Source: Phycisphaerae bacterium (GTDB taxonomy: Bacteria > Planctomycetota > Phycisphaerae > Sedimentisphaerales > Anaerohalosphaeraceae). Taken from it: 5,345 bases of DNA. The stretch is taken from positions 1 to 5,345 of the forward strand of contig SKKI01000309.1 in assembly GCA_007121565.1 (NCBI GenBank), read 5' to 3'. Each line of letters opens with the position of its first letter. Position 1 is the stretch's first letter. Position numbers and translations under genes: made by a program. This document shows, piece by piece, positions 1 through 5,345 of the stretch. The notes under the pieces were generated by a model. The model was not told where the DNA came from and did not search any database. It saw nothing but the letters and a program-made list of their open reading frames with translations.

Positions 1-1025
1 ACCCAGGCTGCGACCCGGTTGATGCTCGCGTCGAAAAAGTCCAGCCCGATGTGTATTTTTTCCAGTTTGCCGCTGCGCACCAGCTCCTGAGCAATGCTCA
101 GCAGTTCCTCGTTGAGAATCACCACGTGGTCGCTGTCCCACCGCACCGGCCGGCTGACGTGCAGCAGAAGCTGGGGCACAAACATCATCACCGCCGAAAT
201 CTTCTCTGAAATCGTCTCCGTTGGATGATAATGCCCCGAATCCAGACATAATAAAATCTGCCGCGAAATCGCATAGCCCATGTAAAACTCATGCGATCCG
301 ACCGTGAAGCTCTCAGCCCCGATGCCGAACAGCTTGGACTCGACCGCATCCAGGTGCACCGTCGGATCAAGCGTCTCGGCAAAGATCGCATCCAGCGACT
401 CGGCCAGGCGCTGCCGCGGTCCGACGCGATCGATCGGCACATCCTTGAAGCCATCCGGGATCCAGACGTTGGTGACCGTCGGCGTACCGAACGCCGTGCC
501 CATCGCCGCGCCGATCGTGCGGCAGGCCTTTCCATGCTCGATCCAGAATTGCCGAATCCCCTGATCCGGATGGCTCAGCGTAAACCCGTCATCGGCCTTG
601 GGATGCGAAAAAAACGTCGGGTTGAAATCCATGCCGTGCAGCTTGTCCTTGCCCCAGTCGATCCAGGTCTGGAAGTGCTCGGGCCCGATTTCATTGCGGT
701 CCACCGGCTTGCCTTTGTTGTCCAGATAGATCGCATGCAGGTTCAGCCGGTGCTTGCCGGGAATCAGGCTCAAGGCCTTTTGGACATCGCTTTGCAGCTC
801 GTCGATCGTCCGCGCCTTGCCGGGATAGTTGCCCGTGGCCTGAATACCCCCGCCGGACAGCTCCGCCCCGACCGACTCAAAACCGCCCACATCGTCACCC
901 TGCCAGCAGTGCATCGACACCGGCACCGTCGCCAGTGTCTGCATCGCCGCGTCGGTATCCACGCCGAAGGCGGCATACTGTTCTTTAGCAATCGCATACG
1001 CCTGTTCAATCCGTTGTTCACTCAT
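1..1025 (-). CDS. rhaA: L-rhamnose isomerase, C-terminus cut by window edge
   Basis: Cytoplasmic metal-dependent aldose-ketose isomerase that converts L-rhamnose to L-rhamnulose, the first step of phosphorylative rhamnose catabolism. I translated 341 codons without a stop from ATG at 1025 to the window edge. The protein follows E. coli RhaA almost block for block: SMHCWQGDD at 37-45, GNYPGKAR near 65-72, [14 protein letters not shown] at 226-239, [17 protein letters not shown] at 286-302 and [13 protein letters not shown] at 325-337. Metal and catalytic ligands line up with the E. coli enzyme at a constant offset of five: E229, D262, H289, D297, D299 and D329. About 75-80 C-terminal residues lie beyond the left edge, judging from the usual length of about 419. 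The start is supported by AAAGGAA at 1031-1037, with seven bases between its GG and the ATG. It is the third gene of the minus-strand operon, 125 bp after the ASRT-like gene. This is the E. coli-type family, not the Pseudomonas RhaI type. Confidence 0.97.
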   Translation of the reverse strand, partial: MSEQRIEQAYAIAKEQYAAFGVDTDAAMQTLATVPVSMHCWQGDDVGGFESVGAELSGGGIQATGNYPGKARTIDELQSDVQKALSLIPGKHRLNLHAIYLDNKGKPVDRNEIGPEHFQTWIDWGKDKLHGMDFNPTFFSHPKADDGFTLSHPDQGIRQFWIEHGKACRTIGAAMGTAFGTPTVTNVWIPDGFKDVPIDRVGPRQRLAESLDAIFAETLDPTVHLDAVESKLFGIGAESFTVGSHEFYMGYAISRQILLCLDSGHYHPTETISEKISAVMMFVPQLLLHVSRPVRWDSDHVVILNEELLSIAQELVRSGKLEKIHIGLDFFDASINRVAAW

Positions 1026-1150
1026 CGCATTTCCTTTGTCTTGTTTTCTGTACCATTATCATCGCCGCAGCTTGCCGTTTTCTTTTCGGCAGGGGCTCGC
1101 GGCCGCGTTCATCACTATCCCATACATTTATACATGCTGCAAGCTGTTCT

Positions 1151-1543
1151 TTAGGACCCGGCCGGATACGCCATCGCCGACAGAAACGCCATATTGGGCT
1201 GGGTCGTATCCAAGCGGGACATTTGCACCACAATCGGCGCCTCGGCCGTGACCACCAGCGCATACGGAACCCCCCGCTCAACGACCGGCATACCGCTCTT
1301 TTGCAGTTTGTCAATCCGCACATGCCGGCACCGCTGCGCCTCCAACACGACATCTGCGATGACCGGCTCTTTGTTCTCAAAGTAAAACGCCAACTCAACC
1401 TTCACATCCTGCGCGCCGGTGTTGAGCAGGCAGGCGCACTCATGCGGCACATAACCGTTTTCAGTGGCCCGATCCGCTTCTGTCAGTACCGGCAAAAACC
1501 CGTCCGGCACCGCCCAACACCGTTTTCCAACAGCCTTTTGCAT
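1151..1543 (-). CDS. ASRT-family small-molecule-binding protein (sensory rhodopsin transducer-like)
   Basis: A 130-residue soluble protein with no signal peptide or membrane segment, near full length for the Anabaena sensory rhodopsin transducer family (about 125 residues). Visible family blocks are GKRCWAVPDGFLP at 6-18, the HE pair at 34-35, CLLNTG at 38-43, a beta-rich stretch ending in NKEP at 57-60, RCRHVRID at 71-78, and PIVVQMSRLDTTQPNMA at 103-119 before a final SAMAYPAG. Known of the family: the Anabaena protein is a small all-beta oligomer reported to work with a microbial rhodopsin, and comparative genomics proposed a wider role binding sugars or similar ligands. Inference: here it serves rhamnose metabolism, since it sits between the aldolase (29 bp upstream) and rhaA. 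No rhodopsin is visible in the window. The ATG start has AAAGGA upstream at normal spacing. The family call is from recollected sequence resemblance; the cellular role is unknown. Confidence 0.85.
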   Translation of the reverse strand: MQKAVGKRCWAVPDGFLPVLTEADRATENGYVPHECACLLNTGAQDVKVELAFYFENKEPVIADVVLEAQRCRHVRIDKLQKSGMPVVERGVPYALVVTAEAPIVVQMSRLDTTQPNMAFLSAMAYPAGS

Positions 1544-1572
1544 CCTGGGCTTTCCTTTCTGTCCGCAGTGGT

Positions 1573-2640
1573 CTATTGGACCTGTTGACTGCGATACGAT
1601 TCCACTTCCCAGTTCTCAATAAACGCCCGCGCCGTGTCGCTCATATAGTCAATGCCGCCGAAGGCCTCGGCCAACTGCCTGACCAGCGCGGCATCCTGTG
1701 CCAGTTCCAGTGCCAGGGCGGCCTTTTTCTGCGTGGGGCCGATGCCCAGCACCACCGGGCCGAAGGCTGCAATGTGCGGGCGGTAACCGTGTTTTGCGCG
1801 AAATGCCCGAACGGTCTCTGCCGTCGGCTGTTCGGTCATATAATAGGATTTGGCATAGACGATATGATCCGGCGAAACGGGCCCTTGTGCCAATGCAAAC
1901 GGGCCCGAGGCCGCCACACAGATATCCGGATCGCCGAAGGCCTGGCGGACGTTTTCTTTGGCCGCCGCCACATCGGCGGCATCCGGTTCGGCCCCGACCG
2001 TCAGTTCACAGCGAATGCCGCGTCTCTGGTAATGCCGCTGAAGTGTCGTCAACACTGCCGAATACAGCTTGCGAATCTCATCGGCCTCATTGGCGGCGAC
2101 AAAAAGGCCGTGATTTTTCAGAAAAATAAGCGACGGCTCACGTCCGAAGTCTTTTGCGTACCGCTGGATGGCCTTGCGTACTTCCATACACAGCGTATAG
2201 CCCGGATCCACATAATCGATCCATAAGGACTGGGGAAAACATTTTTGGCCGGCGGATTTGCCGTTTTTCCCACACGTCATCCCGTTGACCAATGCCGGGT
2301 GCGTGTGCACGACATAACGGGCAGCCAGCGAATCGTGCAGCGGCGCTTCGACCGAGGCCCGTCCCGGCCCCTGCGGCAGGACCGCCTGCTGGGTCATTTC
2401 CTTGACTAGCGCCTCCCGCGCCGCGGTCTCCTGCGGCGGCGTCACATCATAAAGACGCCCCAGTTTTGAGCGGTCCATTGCGACAAAATCCGATGATTTC
2501 AAGCCTGCAAGGGTGGTTCCGGAGGGTTTGACCCAAAGCGTCGAATCGTCTTTGGCCGAGGTATTGCCCCCGCCGCCGCGAACGTAGGCAGTGCTGCCAA
2601 ACTCATGAGAAAGCTCTGTTATCTGGTCGAGTAAATCCAC
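1573..2640 (-). CDS. rhaD: class II aldolase, probable rhamnulose-1-phosphate aldolase
   Basis: A 355-residue zinc-dependent class II aldolase/adducin-fold protein, predicted to cleave L-rhamnulose-1-phosphate to dihydroxyacetone phosphate and L-lactaldehyde in the cytoplasm. Visible motifs are GGGGNTSAK at 22-30 and KPSGT at 38-42 (phosphate and substrate loops), E98 as the likely catalytic acid/base in VEAPLH, HTHP at 112-115 giving zinc ligands H112 and H114, and KNHG at 175-178 giving H177. It is longer than E. coli RhaD (274) and resembles instead the N-terminal half of the fused aldolase/short-chain dehydrogenase proteins (YuxG/RhaEW type). It stops at TAG around where the dehydrogenase half would begin, and no Rossmann motif follows. 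The start is GTG with a modest AAAGAG ribosome-binding site. It is the first gene of the operon, with its own promoter at 2688-2715. The substrate is assigned by context with rhaA; another sugar phosphate is possible. The symbol follows function, not close orthology to E. coli RhaD. Confidence 0.82.
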   Translation of the reverse strand: MDLLDQITELSHEFGSTAYVRGGGGNTSAKDDSTLWVKPSGTTLAGLKSSDFVAMDRSKLGRLYDVTPPQETAAREALVKEMTQQAVLPQGPGRASVEAPLHDSLAARYVVHTHPALVNGMTCGKNGKSAGQKCFPQSLWIDYVDPGYTLCMEVRKAIQRYAKDFGREPSLIFLKNHGLFVAANEADEIRKLYSAVLTTLQRHYQRRGIRCELTVGAEPDAADVAAAKENVRQAFGDPDICVAASGPFALAQGPVSPDHIVYAKSYYMTEQPTAETVRAFRAKHGYRPHIAAFGPVVLGIGPTQKKAALALELAQDAALVRQLAEAFGGIDYMSDTARAFIENWEVESYRSQQVQ

Positions 2641-2665
2641 AAGGTCTCTTTCTTGATGTTAACTC

Positions 2666-2690
2666 AATATTGCACACACGTTGCGATATT
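2666..2690. promoter_or_regulatory. candidate operator (inverted repeat) over the rhamnose promoter
   Basis: The arms AATATTGCA (2666-2674) and TGCGATATT (2682-2690) are inverted repeats matching at 8 of 9 positions, separated by 7 bp. The right arm overlaps the minus-strand -10 box, and the repeat covers the predicted transcription start near 2681. That placement suits a repressor that blocks initiation. The regulator is not in the window, and no family can be named from the repeat alone. Confidence 0.4.
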
Positions 2691-2715
2691 ATAGAGAAAA
2701 GCCGCCAAATTGCAA
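2688..2715 (-). promoter_or_regulatory. sigma-70-type promoter of the rhamnose operon
   Basis: Read on the minus strand, TTGCAA (2715-2710, four of six matches to the -35 consensus) is followed after 16 bp by a perfect TATAAT (2693-2688). The predicted start near 2681 would give a leader of about 40 nt before the GTG of the aldolase. No other comparably good promoter was seen between the three minus-strand genes, which supports transcription as one unit. Confidence 0.72.
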
Positions 2716-2830
2716 CGCAGATTTTGAAAAACAACCCGGCAGCCCTTCAGATACAATCGCCTCTGCGCCGGACAAACGATTACAGGGTAGGAGGGGGGGT
2801 ATTGGCTGGCGGTGTTTAATAAAAAAAGCG

Positions 2831-2845
2831 AAAAACGTCGTTTTT
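2831..2845. promoter_or_regulatory. A/T-rich palindrome upstream of the rpsB promoter
   Basis: AAAAACG (2831-2837) and CGTTTTT (2839-2845) form a perfect 7-bp inverted repeat around one central T, starting 29 bp before the -35 box. It could be an UP-like element that strengthens rpsB transcription, or a protein-binding site. As RNA it would make only a weak A-U hairpin with no gene ending nearby, so a terminator is unlikely. Confidence 0.3.
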
Positions 2846-2859
2846 TCAGGTGTTATTTC

Positions 2860-2888
2860 TTGACACAAACCAATTTCTCGCGTATTTT
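2860..2888 (+). promoter_or_regulatory. strong sigma-70-type promoter of rpsB
   Basis: A consensus -35 box TTGACA (2860-2865), a 17-bp spacer and a -10 box TATTTT (2883-2888, five of six matches). The predicted start near 2895 leaves a leader of about 75 nt before rpsB. Near-consensus boxes with ideal spacing fit the high expression expected for a ribosomal protein operon. Confidence 0.85.
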
Positions 2889-2896
2889 AGCATATT

Positions 2897-2915
2897 TCCG
2901 GCTGTGTGGGCCGGG
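2897..2915 (+). promoter_or_regulatory. small hairpin at the 5' end of the rpsB leader
   Basis: CCGGC (2898-2902) pairs with GCCGG (2910-2914) around a 7-nt loop, with a possible U-G closing pair at 2897/2915. It would lie within a few bases of the predicted transcript 5' end. It could protect the mRNA end or form part of an S2 autoregulatory leader such as those known upstream of rpsB in gammaproteobacteria. No similarity to a known S2 leader could be established by eye. Confidence 0.3.
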
Positions 2916-2956
2916 TACAGGTGTTCTGTAAAGAGTGTAACTGAATTTAGTGATTT

Positions 2957-2961
2957 GGAGG
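2957..2961 (+). promoter_or_regulatory. ribosome-binding site fixing the GTG start of rpsB
   Basis: GGAGG lies 9 nt before GTG at 2971. An in-frame TAA at 2962-2964 lies just upstream of that GTG, so no earlier start is possible. The S2 N-terminal block begins immediately after it. Confidence 0.9.
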
Positions 2962-2970
2962 TAAGTTTCT

Positions 2971-3852
2971 GTGAATAAGGAACTTGCCCGCGATTTAATC
3001 GGCGCGGGCGTACATTTTGGCCACGCGGTCAGCCGCTGGAACCCGAAGATGCAGCCGTATATCTTCGGCAAACGCGGGATGATCCACATTATCAATGTCA
3101 AGGAAACCTTAAAGGGGTTGCTGATTGCCAAAAAACTCCTTGCCACCGTGGTTTCCTCGGGCAAAGATGTCGTATTTGTCGGCACCAAGCGCCAGGCGCA
3201 AAAAGGCGTCCAGCAGGCCGCGGAAAAATGCGGCATGCACTACGTCTCACAGCGCTGGCTGGGCGGCACCCTGACCAATTTCAGGACCATTCGCACGCGG
3301 GTCAGCCGTCTCGAAGTGCTTGAGGAAATGGAGCACAGCGGCAAGATTGAAACCGAAAGCAAGAAACAGGGCGCCCGCCTCAAACGCGAACTGGCTAAGA
3401 TTCGCACCCATATGGAGGGCATCCGCCGGATGAACCGCCTGCCCGGTGCGGTGGTGGTCGTGGATGCCAAGCGGGAGTATATCGCGCTGCGCGAGGCCCG
3501 CAAGCTGGGTATCGCGACGGTGGCGATTATGGATACCGACTCGGATCCGGATACGGTGGATGTGGCGATTCCGGCCAATGATGACTCGATCAAGGCCATT
3601 GAGATCCTGCTGGATGAGCTGGCCGCCGCCGCAGCCGAGGGCAAGACCATGACCAGGCCCGAAGCGGCGCCCGCCGAGGCCCGCCCGGCGCGTCCCCGGT
3701 CCCGTCGGCGCGTGCTGGCCACCGCCGAGGGGCAAACCGTTGACGAGACTGCCGGGGATGAAGACCAGGTCGAGGACGAGGCCGAAGACCGCAGCACTGA
3801 CGCCGCGTCGGATGTCTCTTCGCCGGCCCAGGCCGAAAGCGCCGCCCAGTAA
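2971..3852 (+). CDS. rpsB: 30S ribosomal protein S2 with extended charged C-terminus
   Basis: Component of the small ribosomal subunit that joins late in assembly and contacts S1 in well-studied bacteria. The 293 residues contain the full S2 fold at about 1-225: N-terminal LIGAGVHFGH at 9-18 with SRWNPKMQPYIFGKR at 21-35, VGTKRQAQ at 70-77, QRWLGGTLTNF at 94-104, a coiled-coil-like charged segment at about 112-152, and PGAVVVVDAKREY at 158-170 with LGIATVAIMDTDSDP at 179-193. E. coli S2 has about 241 residues; the excess here is a low-complexity tail from about 226, Ala/Pro-rich with an Arg cluster at 242-247 and then strongly acidic at 258-273. The GTG start is fixed by the upstream TAA and GGAGG. 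It is the first gene of the plus-strand block, followed by tsf after 158 nt that hold a large hairpin. Confidence 0.98.
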   Translation: MNKELARDLIGAGVHFGHAVSRWNPKMQPYIFGKRGMIHIINVKETLKGLLIAKKLLATVVSSGKDVVFVGTKRQAQKGVQQAAEKCGMHYVSQRWLGGTLTNFRTIRTRVSRLEVLEEMEHSGKIETESKKQGARLKRELAKIRTHMEGIRRMNRLPGAVVVVDAKREYIALREARKLGIATVAIMDTDSDPDTVDVAIPANDDSIKAIEILLDELAAAAAEGKTMTRPEAAPAEARPARPRSRRRVLATAEGQTVDETAGDEDQVEDEAEDRSTDAASDVSSPAQAESAAQ

Positions 3853-3879
3853 GTCGGGCGCGCCTGATGTGAAACTTCA

Positions 3880-3954
3880 CGAAGTCTCTTTGCGGGGTAT
3901 TGCGGCGGTCACAGAACGTCTAAGACGACGGCCGCAACCCGCAGAGAGGCTTCG
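3880..3954 (+). ncRNA. long two-tier hairpin between rpsB and tsf
   Basis: A structured element begins 27 nt after the rpsB stop. The outer stem has 17 pairs (3880-3896 with 3938-3954), including U-G wobbles at 3885/3949 and 3890/3944 and otherwise Watson-Crick pairs. After a 3-nt bulge (GUA, 3897-3899) comes a perfect 7-bp stem, UUGCGGC at 3900-3906 with GCCGCAA at 3931-3937. The tip can close CGUC (3917-3920) with GACG at either 3924-3927 or 3927-3930. The two wobbles would be A-C mismatches on the other strand, so the fold suits the rpsB-tsf transcript. No U tract follows, so it is not a standard terminator. An attenuator, an RNase III-type processing site, an mRNA stabiliser and a dispersed palindromic repeat are all possible. 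It is a cis mRNA element, not shown to be a separate RNA. Confidence 0.75.
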
Positions 3955-4010
3955 CTTGCTTTGTCGATAGAACGTAAACGAAACACTTCAATACACGAAA
4001 GTAGAAACCC

Positions 4011-4871
4011 ATGGCGGATATTACAGCATCAACCGTAGCAAAACTTCGAAAAATGAGTGGGCAGGGCATGATGGACTGCAAAAAAGCCCTGACCGAAACC
4101 GGCGGGGATGTGGACAAGGCAATGGAAATGCTTCGCAAAAAGGGCTTGGCGACCCTGTCCAAGCGGGCCGCTCGGGACACCAGCGAAGGGCGTGTGGTCT
4201 GCAAGGTCAGCGACGACGGCAAGACCGCCGTGATTGCATCTCTGTGCTGTGAGACGGATTTTGTCGCCAAGAGCGAAGGGTTTATCGCCGCGGCCGAATG
4301 CATGGTCGAATGCGGCTTCAAGGCCGCTGCCGAGACCGGCGGCGAGGCGCTGCTCAGCGCCGACGTTGCCGGACGGCCCTTCTCGGACATCCTGACTGAT
4401 ACCGTCAGCAAGACCGGCGAAAAGGTCGAAGCGGGCGATTTTTTCCGCTATACGCTTACCACCAGCGGCACATTCGGCAGCTATGTCCACTTTAACAGCA
4501 AGGTTGGGGCCGTGGTGGAGATCGAAACCGACAGCGACGCAGTCGCCCAGGCCGTCCAGCCGGTCGCCGATGAGATCGCGATGCACATCACCGCCATCAA
4601 CCCGGCCGGACTGGACAGAGACAGCATCGACCCGGAGATCGTGCAAAAAGAGCGGGCCATTGCCGCCGAGCAGGTCAAAGATAAGCCGGCCGAGATCATT
4701 GACAAGATTGTCGATGGGAAAATGGGCAAATTCTTCAAGGAAAACTGCCTGGTTGACCAGCCGTTCGTCAAGGACGACAGCGTCACGGTCGGCGAGGCGC
4801 TGGCCAACGCGGCCAAAGCCGCCGGCGGACAGGCAAAAATAAAACGCTTTGTCAGAGTTGAAATCGGATAA
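4011..4871 (+). CDS. tsf: translation elongation factor Ts
   Basis: Guanine nucleotide exchange factor that releases GDP from EF-Tu in the cytoplasm. The 286 residues match the usual long bacterial EF-Ts (about 283 in E. coli). Residues 1-55 form the UBA-like N-domain, with VAKLRKMSGQGMMDCKKAL at 9-27 and DVDKAMEMLRKKG at 33-45. ETDFVAK at 81-87 is the EF-Tu-contacting signature with the conserved Asp-Phe. The core subdomains continue through HFNSKVGAVVEIE at 160-172 and DEIAMHITAINP at 187-198, then the coiled-coil/linker KPAEIIDKIVDGKMGKFF at 225-242, ending RFVRVEIG. A TAG at 4002-4004 lies in frame just upstream, so ATG 4011 is the earliest start. The Shine-Dalgarno sequence is poor (no GGAG within 15 nt), unlike rpsB. 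The protein is notably Cys-rich around 79-101. It is probably expressed from the rpsB promoter and ends at a strong terminator. Confidence 0.98.
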   Translation: MADITASTVAKLRKMSGQGMMDCKKALTETGGDVDKAMEMLRKKGLATLSKRAARDTSEGRVVCKVSDDGKTAVIASLCCETDFVAKSEGFIAAAECMVECGFKAAAETGGEALLSADVAGRPFSDILTDTVSKTGEKVEAGDFFRYTLTTSGTFGSYVHFNSKVGAVVEIETDSDAVAQAVQPVADEIAMHITAINPAGLDRDSIDPEIVQKERAIAAEQVKDKPAEIIDKIVDGKMGKFFKENCLVDQPFVKDDSVTVGEALANAAKAAGGQAKIKRFVRVEIG

Positions 4872-4887
4872 AGCACCGGATATAATC

Positions 4888-4926
4888 AAAGGCATCGGAA
4901 AACTACTTATTTTCGATGCCTTTTTT
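4888..4926 (+). terminator. intrinsic terminator after tsf
   Basis: AAAGGCATCG (4888-4897) pairs fully with CGATGCCTTT (4914-4923). Past a bulged G at 4898, AAAA (4899-4902) also pairs with TTTT (4910-4913) around the 7-nt loop CTACTTA. The descending arm runs into six U at 4921-4926. It lies 16 nt after the tsf stop and separates rpsB-tsf from pyrH. Confidence 0.93.
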
Positions 4927-4980
4927 GTGTCTATAAACGGATCAACAGCCAGAGGCGGGGCCGGCTGAAGGGATTGAACG

Positions 4981-5345
4981 ATGGAACAGGTCAAATACAA
5001 ACGGATTTTGCTGAAGCTCTCCGGCGAGACGCTCTGTCGGGCGGGCGGGTTCGGCATCGACGGCGAGGCGATCGAGTCGATTGCCGAGCGGATTGTGCGG
5101 CTGTGTAAACTTGGCCCGCAGGTGGCGATTGTCGTCGGCGGCGGCAACTTCCTGCGCGGAGCGGCCTTTTCGCAGAGCAGTCACCTCCCGCGCACCACCG
5201 CCGATTATATGGGAATGCTGGCAACGGTGATGAACGCCTGTGCCCTGCAGGAAACGCTTGAAGCGCTGGGCCAGCCGACGCGCGTCCTCAGCGCGATCGA
5301 AGTGGCTGCGATCTGTGAGCCGTTTATCCGCCGCCGCGCCGTTCG
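4981..5345 (+). CDS. pyrH: UMP kinase, N-terminal half, cut by window edge
   Basis: Cytoplasmic bacterial UMP kinase of the amino acid kinase fold, which phosphorylates UMP to UDP with ATP in pyrimidine nucleotide synthesis; the bacterial enzyme is typically a hexamer activated by GTP and inhibited by UTP. The 121 complete codons in the window show YKRILLKLSGE at 6-16 (phosphate-binding Lys), FGID at 24-27, VVGGGNFLRG at 51-60 (Gly-rich loop and Arg), TTADYMGMLATVMN at 72-85, and LSAIEV at 103-108. All are in the order seen in E. coli PyrH (241 residues), so roughly half is missing to the right. The ATG at 4981 is the first start after an in-frame TGA at 4975-4977, with GAAGGGA at 4967-4973 as ribosome-binding site. 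A TATAAA at 4932-4937, just past the tsf terminator, could be a -10 box, but its -35 region is poor, so read-through from rpsB-tsf may also feed it. frr commonly follows pyrH. Confidence 0.97.
   Translation, partial: MEQVKYKRILLKLSGETLCRAGGFGIDGEAIESIAERIVRLCKLGPQVAIVVGGGNFLRGAAFSQSSHLPRTTADYMGMLATVMNACALQETLEALGQPTRVLSAIEVAAICEPFIRRRAV

Larger units (their letters stand above)
2641..2970. other. divergent intergenic region between rhamnose operon and rpsB
   Basis: This 330-bp non-coding stretch holds the start signals of both blocks. From left to right it contains the minus-strand promoter and inverted repeat near 2666-2715, a featureless stretch from about 2720 to 2815 with a run of seven G at 2793-2799, an A/T-rich palindrome at 2831-2845, the plus-strand rpsB promoter at 2860-2888, and the rpsB leader with its ribosome-binding site. 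No credible protein frame was found on either strand, and the composition is clearly more A+T-rich than the flanking genes. Confidence 0.85.

Noticed and set aside
1071..1093. Stem-loop in the gap between the ASRT-like gene and rhaA (TGCCG with CGGCA around nine bases)
   Set aside because: The stem is short with no U tract in the minus-strand direction, so it is not a convincing terminator; it could be a minor mRNA structure.
1098..1145. Possible internal promoter before rhaA (TTGCAG, 17 bp, GATAGT on the minus strand)
   Set aside because: Only three and four of six positions match the boxes, a level expected by chance in a 125-bp gap.
291..1154. Long plus-strand open frame opposite rhaA
   Set aside because: It is antisense to a fully conserved RhaA reading frame, its translation is Arg/His/Leu-rich with no recognisable domain, and it arises from G+C-rich codon bias.
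2681..2863. Short plus-strand open frame of 60 codons in the divergent intergenic region
   Set aside because: It has no ribosome-binding site, runs through the divergent promoter and the rpsB -35 region, and gives a low-complexity translation with no motif.
3881..3953. A 73-nt fold between rpsB and tsf with the length of a tRNA
   Set aside because: The pairing is one long continuous two-tier stem, not a cloverleaf, and there is no T-arm GGTTCGA-like sequence or plausible anticodon loop.
4029..5147. Long minus-strand open frame of about 370 codons opposite tsf and the start of pyrH
   Set aside because: Both opposing genes are unmistakable, and the antisense protein spans the tsf terminator and intergenic region with no known motif.
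1..5345. CRISPR arrays, insertion sequences, tRNA or rRNA genes
   Set aside because: No spaced direct repeats, transposase-like frames with terminal repeats, or structural RNA signatures were seen on either strand.

Overview
The window shows two divergent blocks around a 330-bp shared intergenic region. The minus strand (positions 2640 down to 1) carries the start of an L-rhamnose catabolic operon. The plus strand (positions 2971 to 5345) carries the translation and nucleotide core cluster rpsB-tsf-pyrH. The left edge cuts the C-terminal end of rhaA, and the right edge cuts pyrH after about half of the protein.

Rhamnose block, in order of transcription: a GTG-initiated class II aldolase that resembles the aldolase half of the fused rhamnulose-1-phosphate aldolase/dehydrogenase proteins; a 130-residue protein of the Anabaena sensory rhodopsin transducer (ASRT) family; and an E. 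coli-type L-rhamnose isomerase, RhaA. RhaA converts L-rhamnose to L-rhamnulose. The aldolase would split L-rhamnulose-1-phosphate into dihydroxyacetone phosphate and L-lactaldehyde. The kinase between these steps (RhaB) and any transporter are not in the window and may lie beyond the left edge. The ASRT-like protein has no enzymatic signature; its position between the two rhamnose enzymes suggests a sugar or phosphosugar ligand. A good sigma-70-type promoter with an overlapping inverted repeat lies just upstream of the aldolase.

Translation block: a near-consensus promoter and a leader of about 75 nt precede rpsB (ribosomal protein S2, GTG start, with a long charged C-terminal tail). The 158-nt gap between rpsB and tsf (EF-Ts) is dominated by a long two-tier RNA hairpin whose only imperfect outer pairs are G-U wobbles. 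A strong intrinsic terminator follows tsf, and pyrH (UMP kinase) starts 54 nt after its U tract.

Organism: this is a bacterium with G+C-rich coding sequence. The rpsB-tsf-pyrH order is widespread and not diagnostic. The S2 sequence and the aldolase/ASRT/RhaA gene set are, from recollection of the families, most reminiscent of Planctomycetota (Phycisphaerae-like polysaccharide degraders). This is a low-to-moderate confidence inference without a database search. Most of the window is ordinary; the points worth a second look are the rpsB-tsf hairpin, the ASRT-family protein in a rhamnose operon, and the stand-alone aldolase domain.
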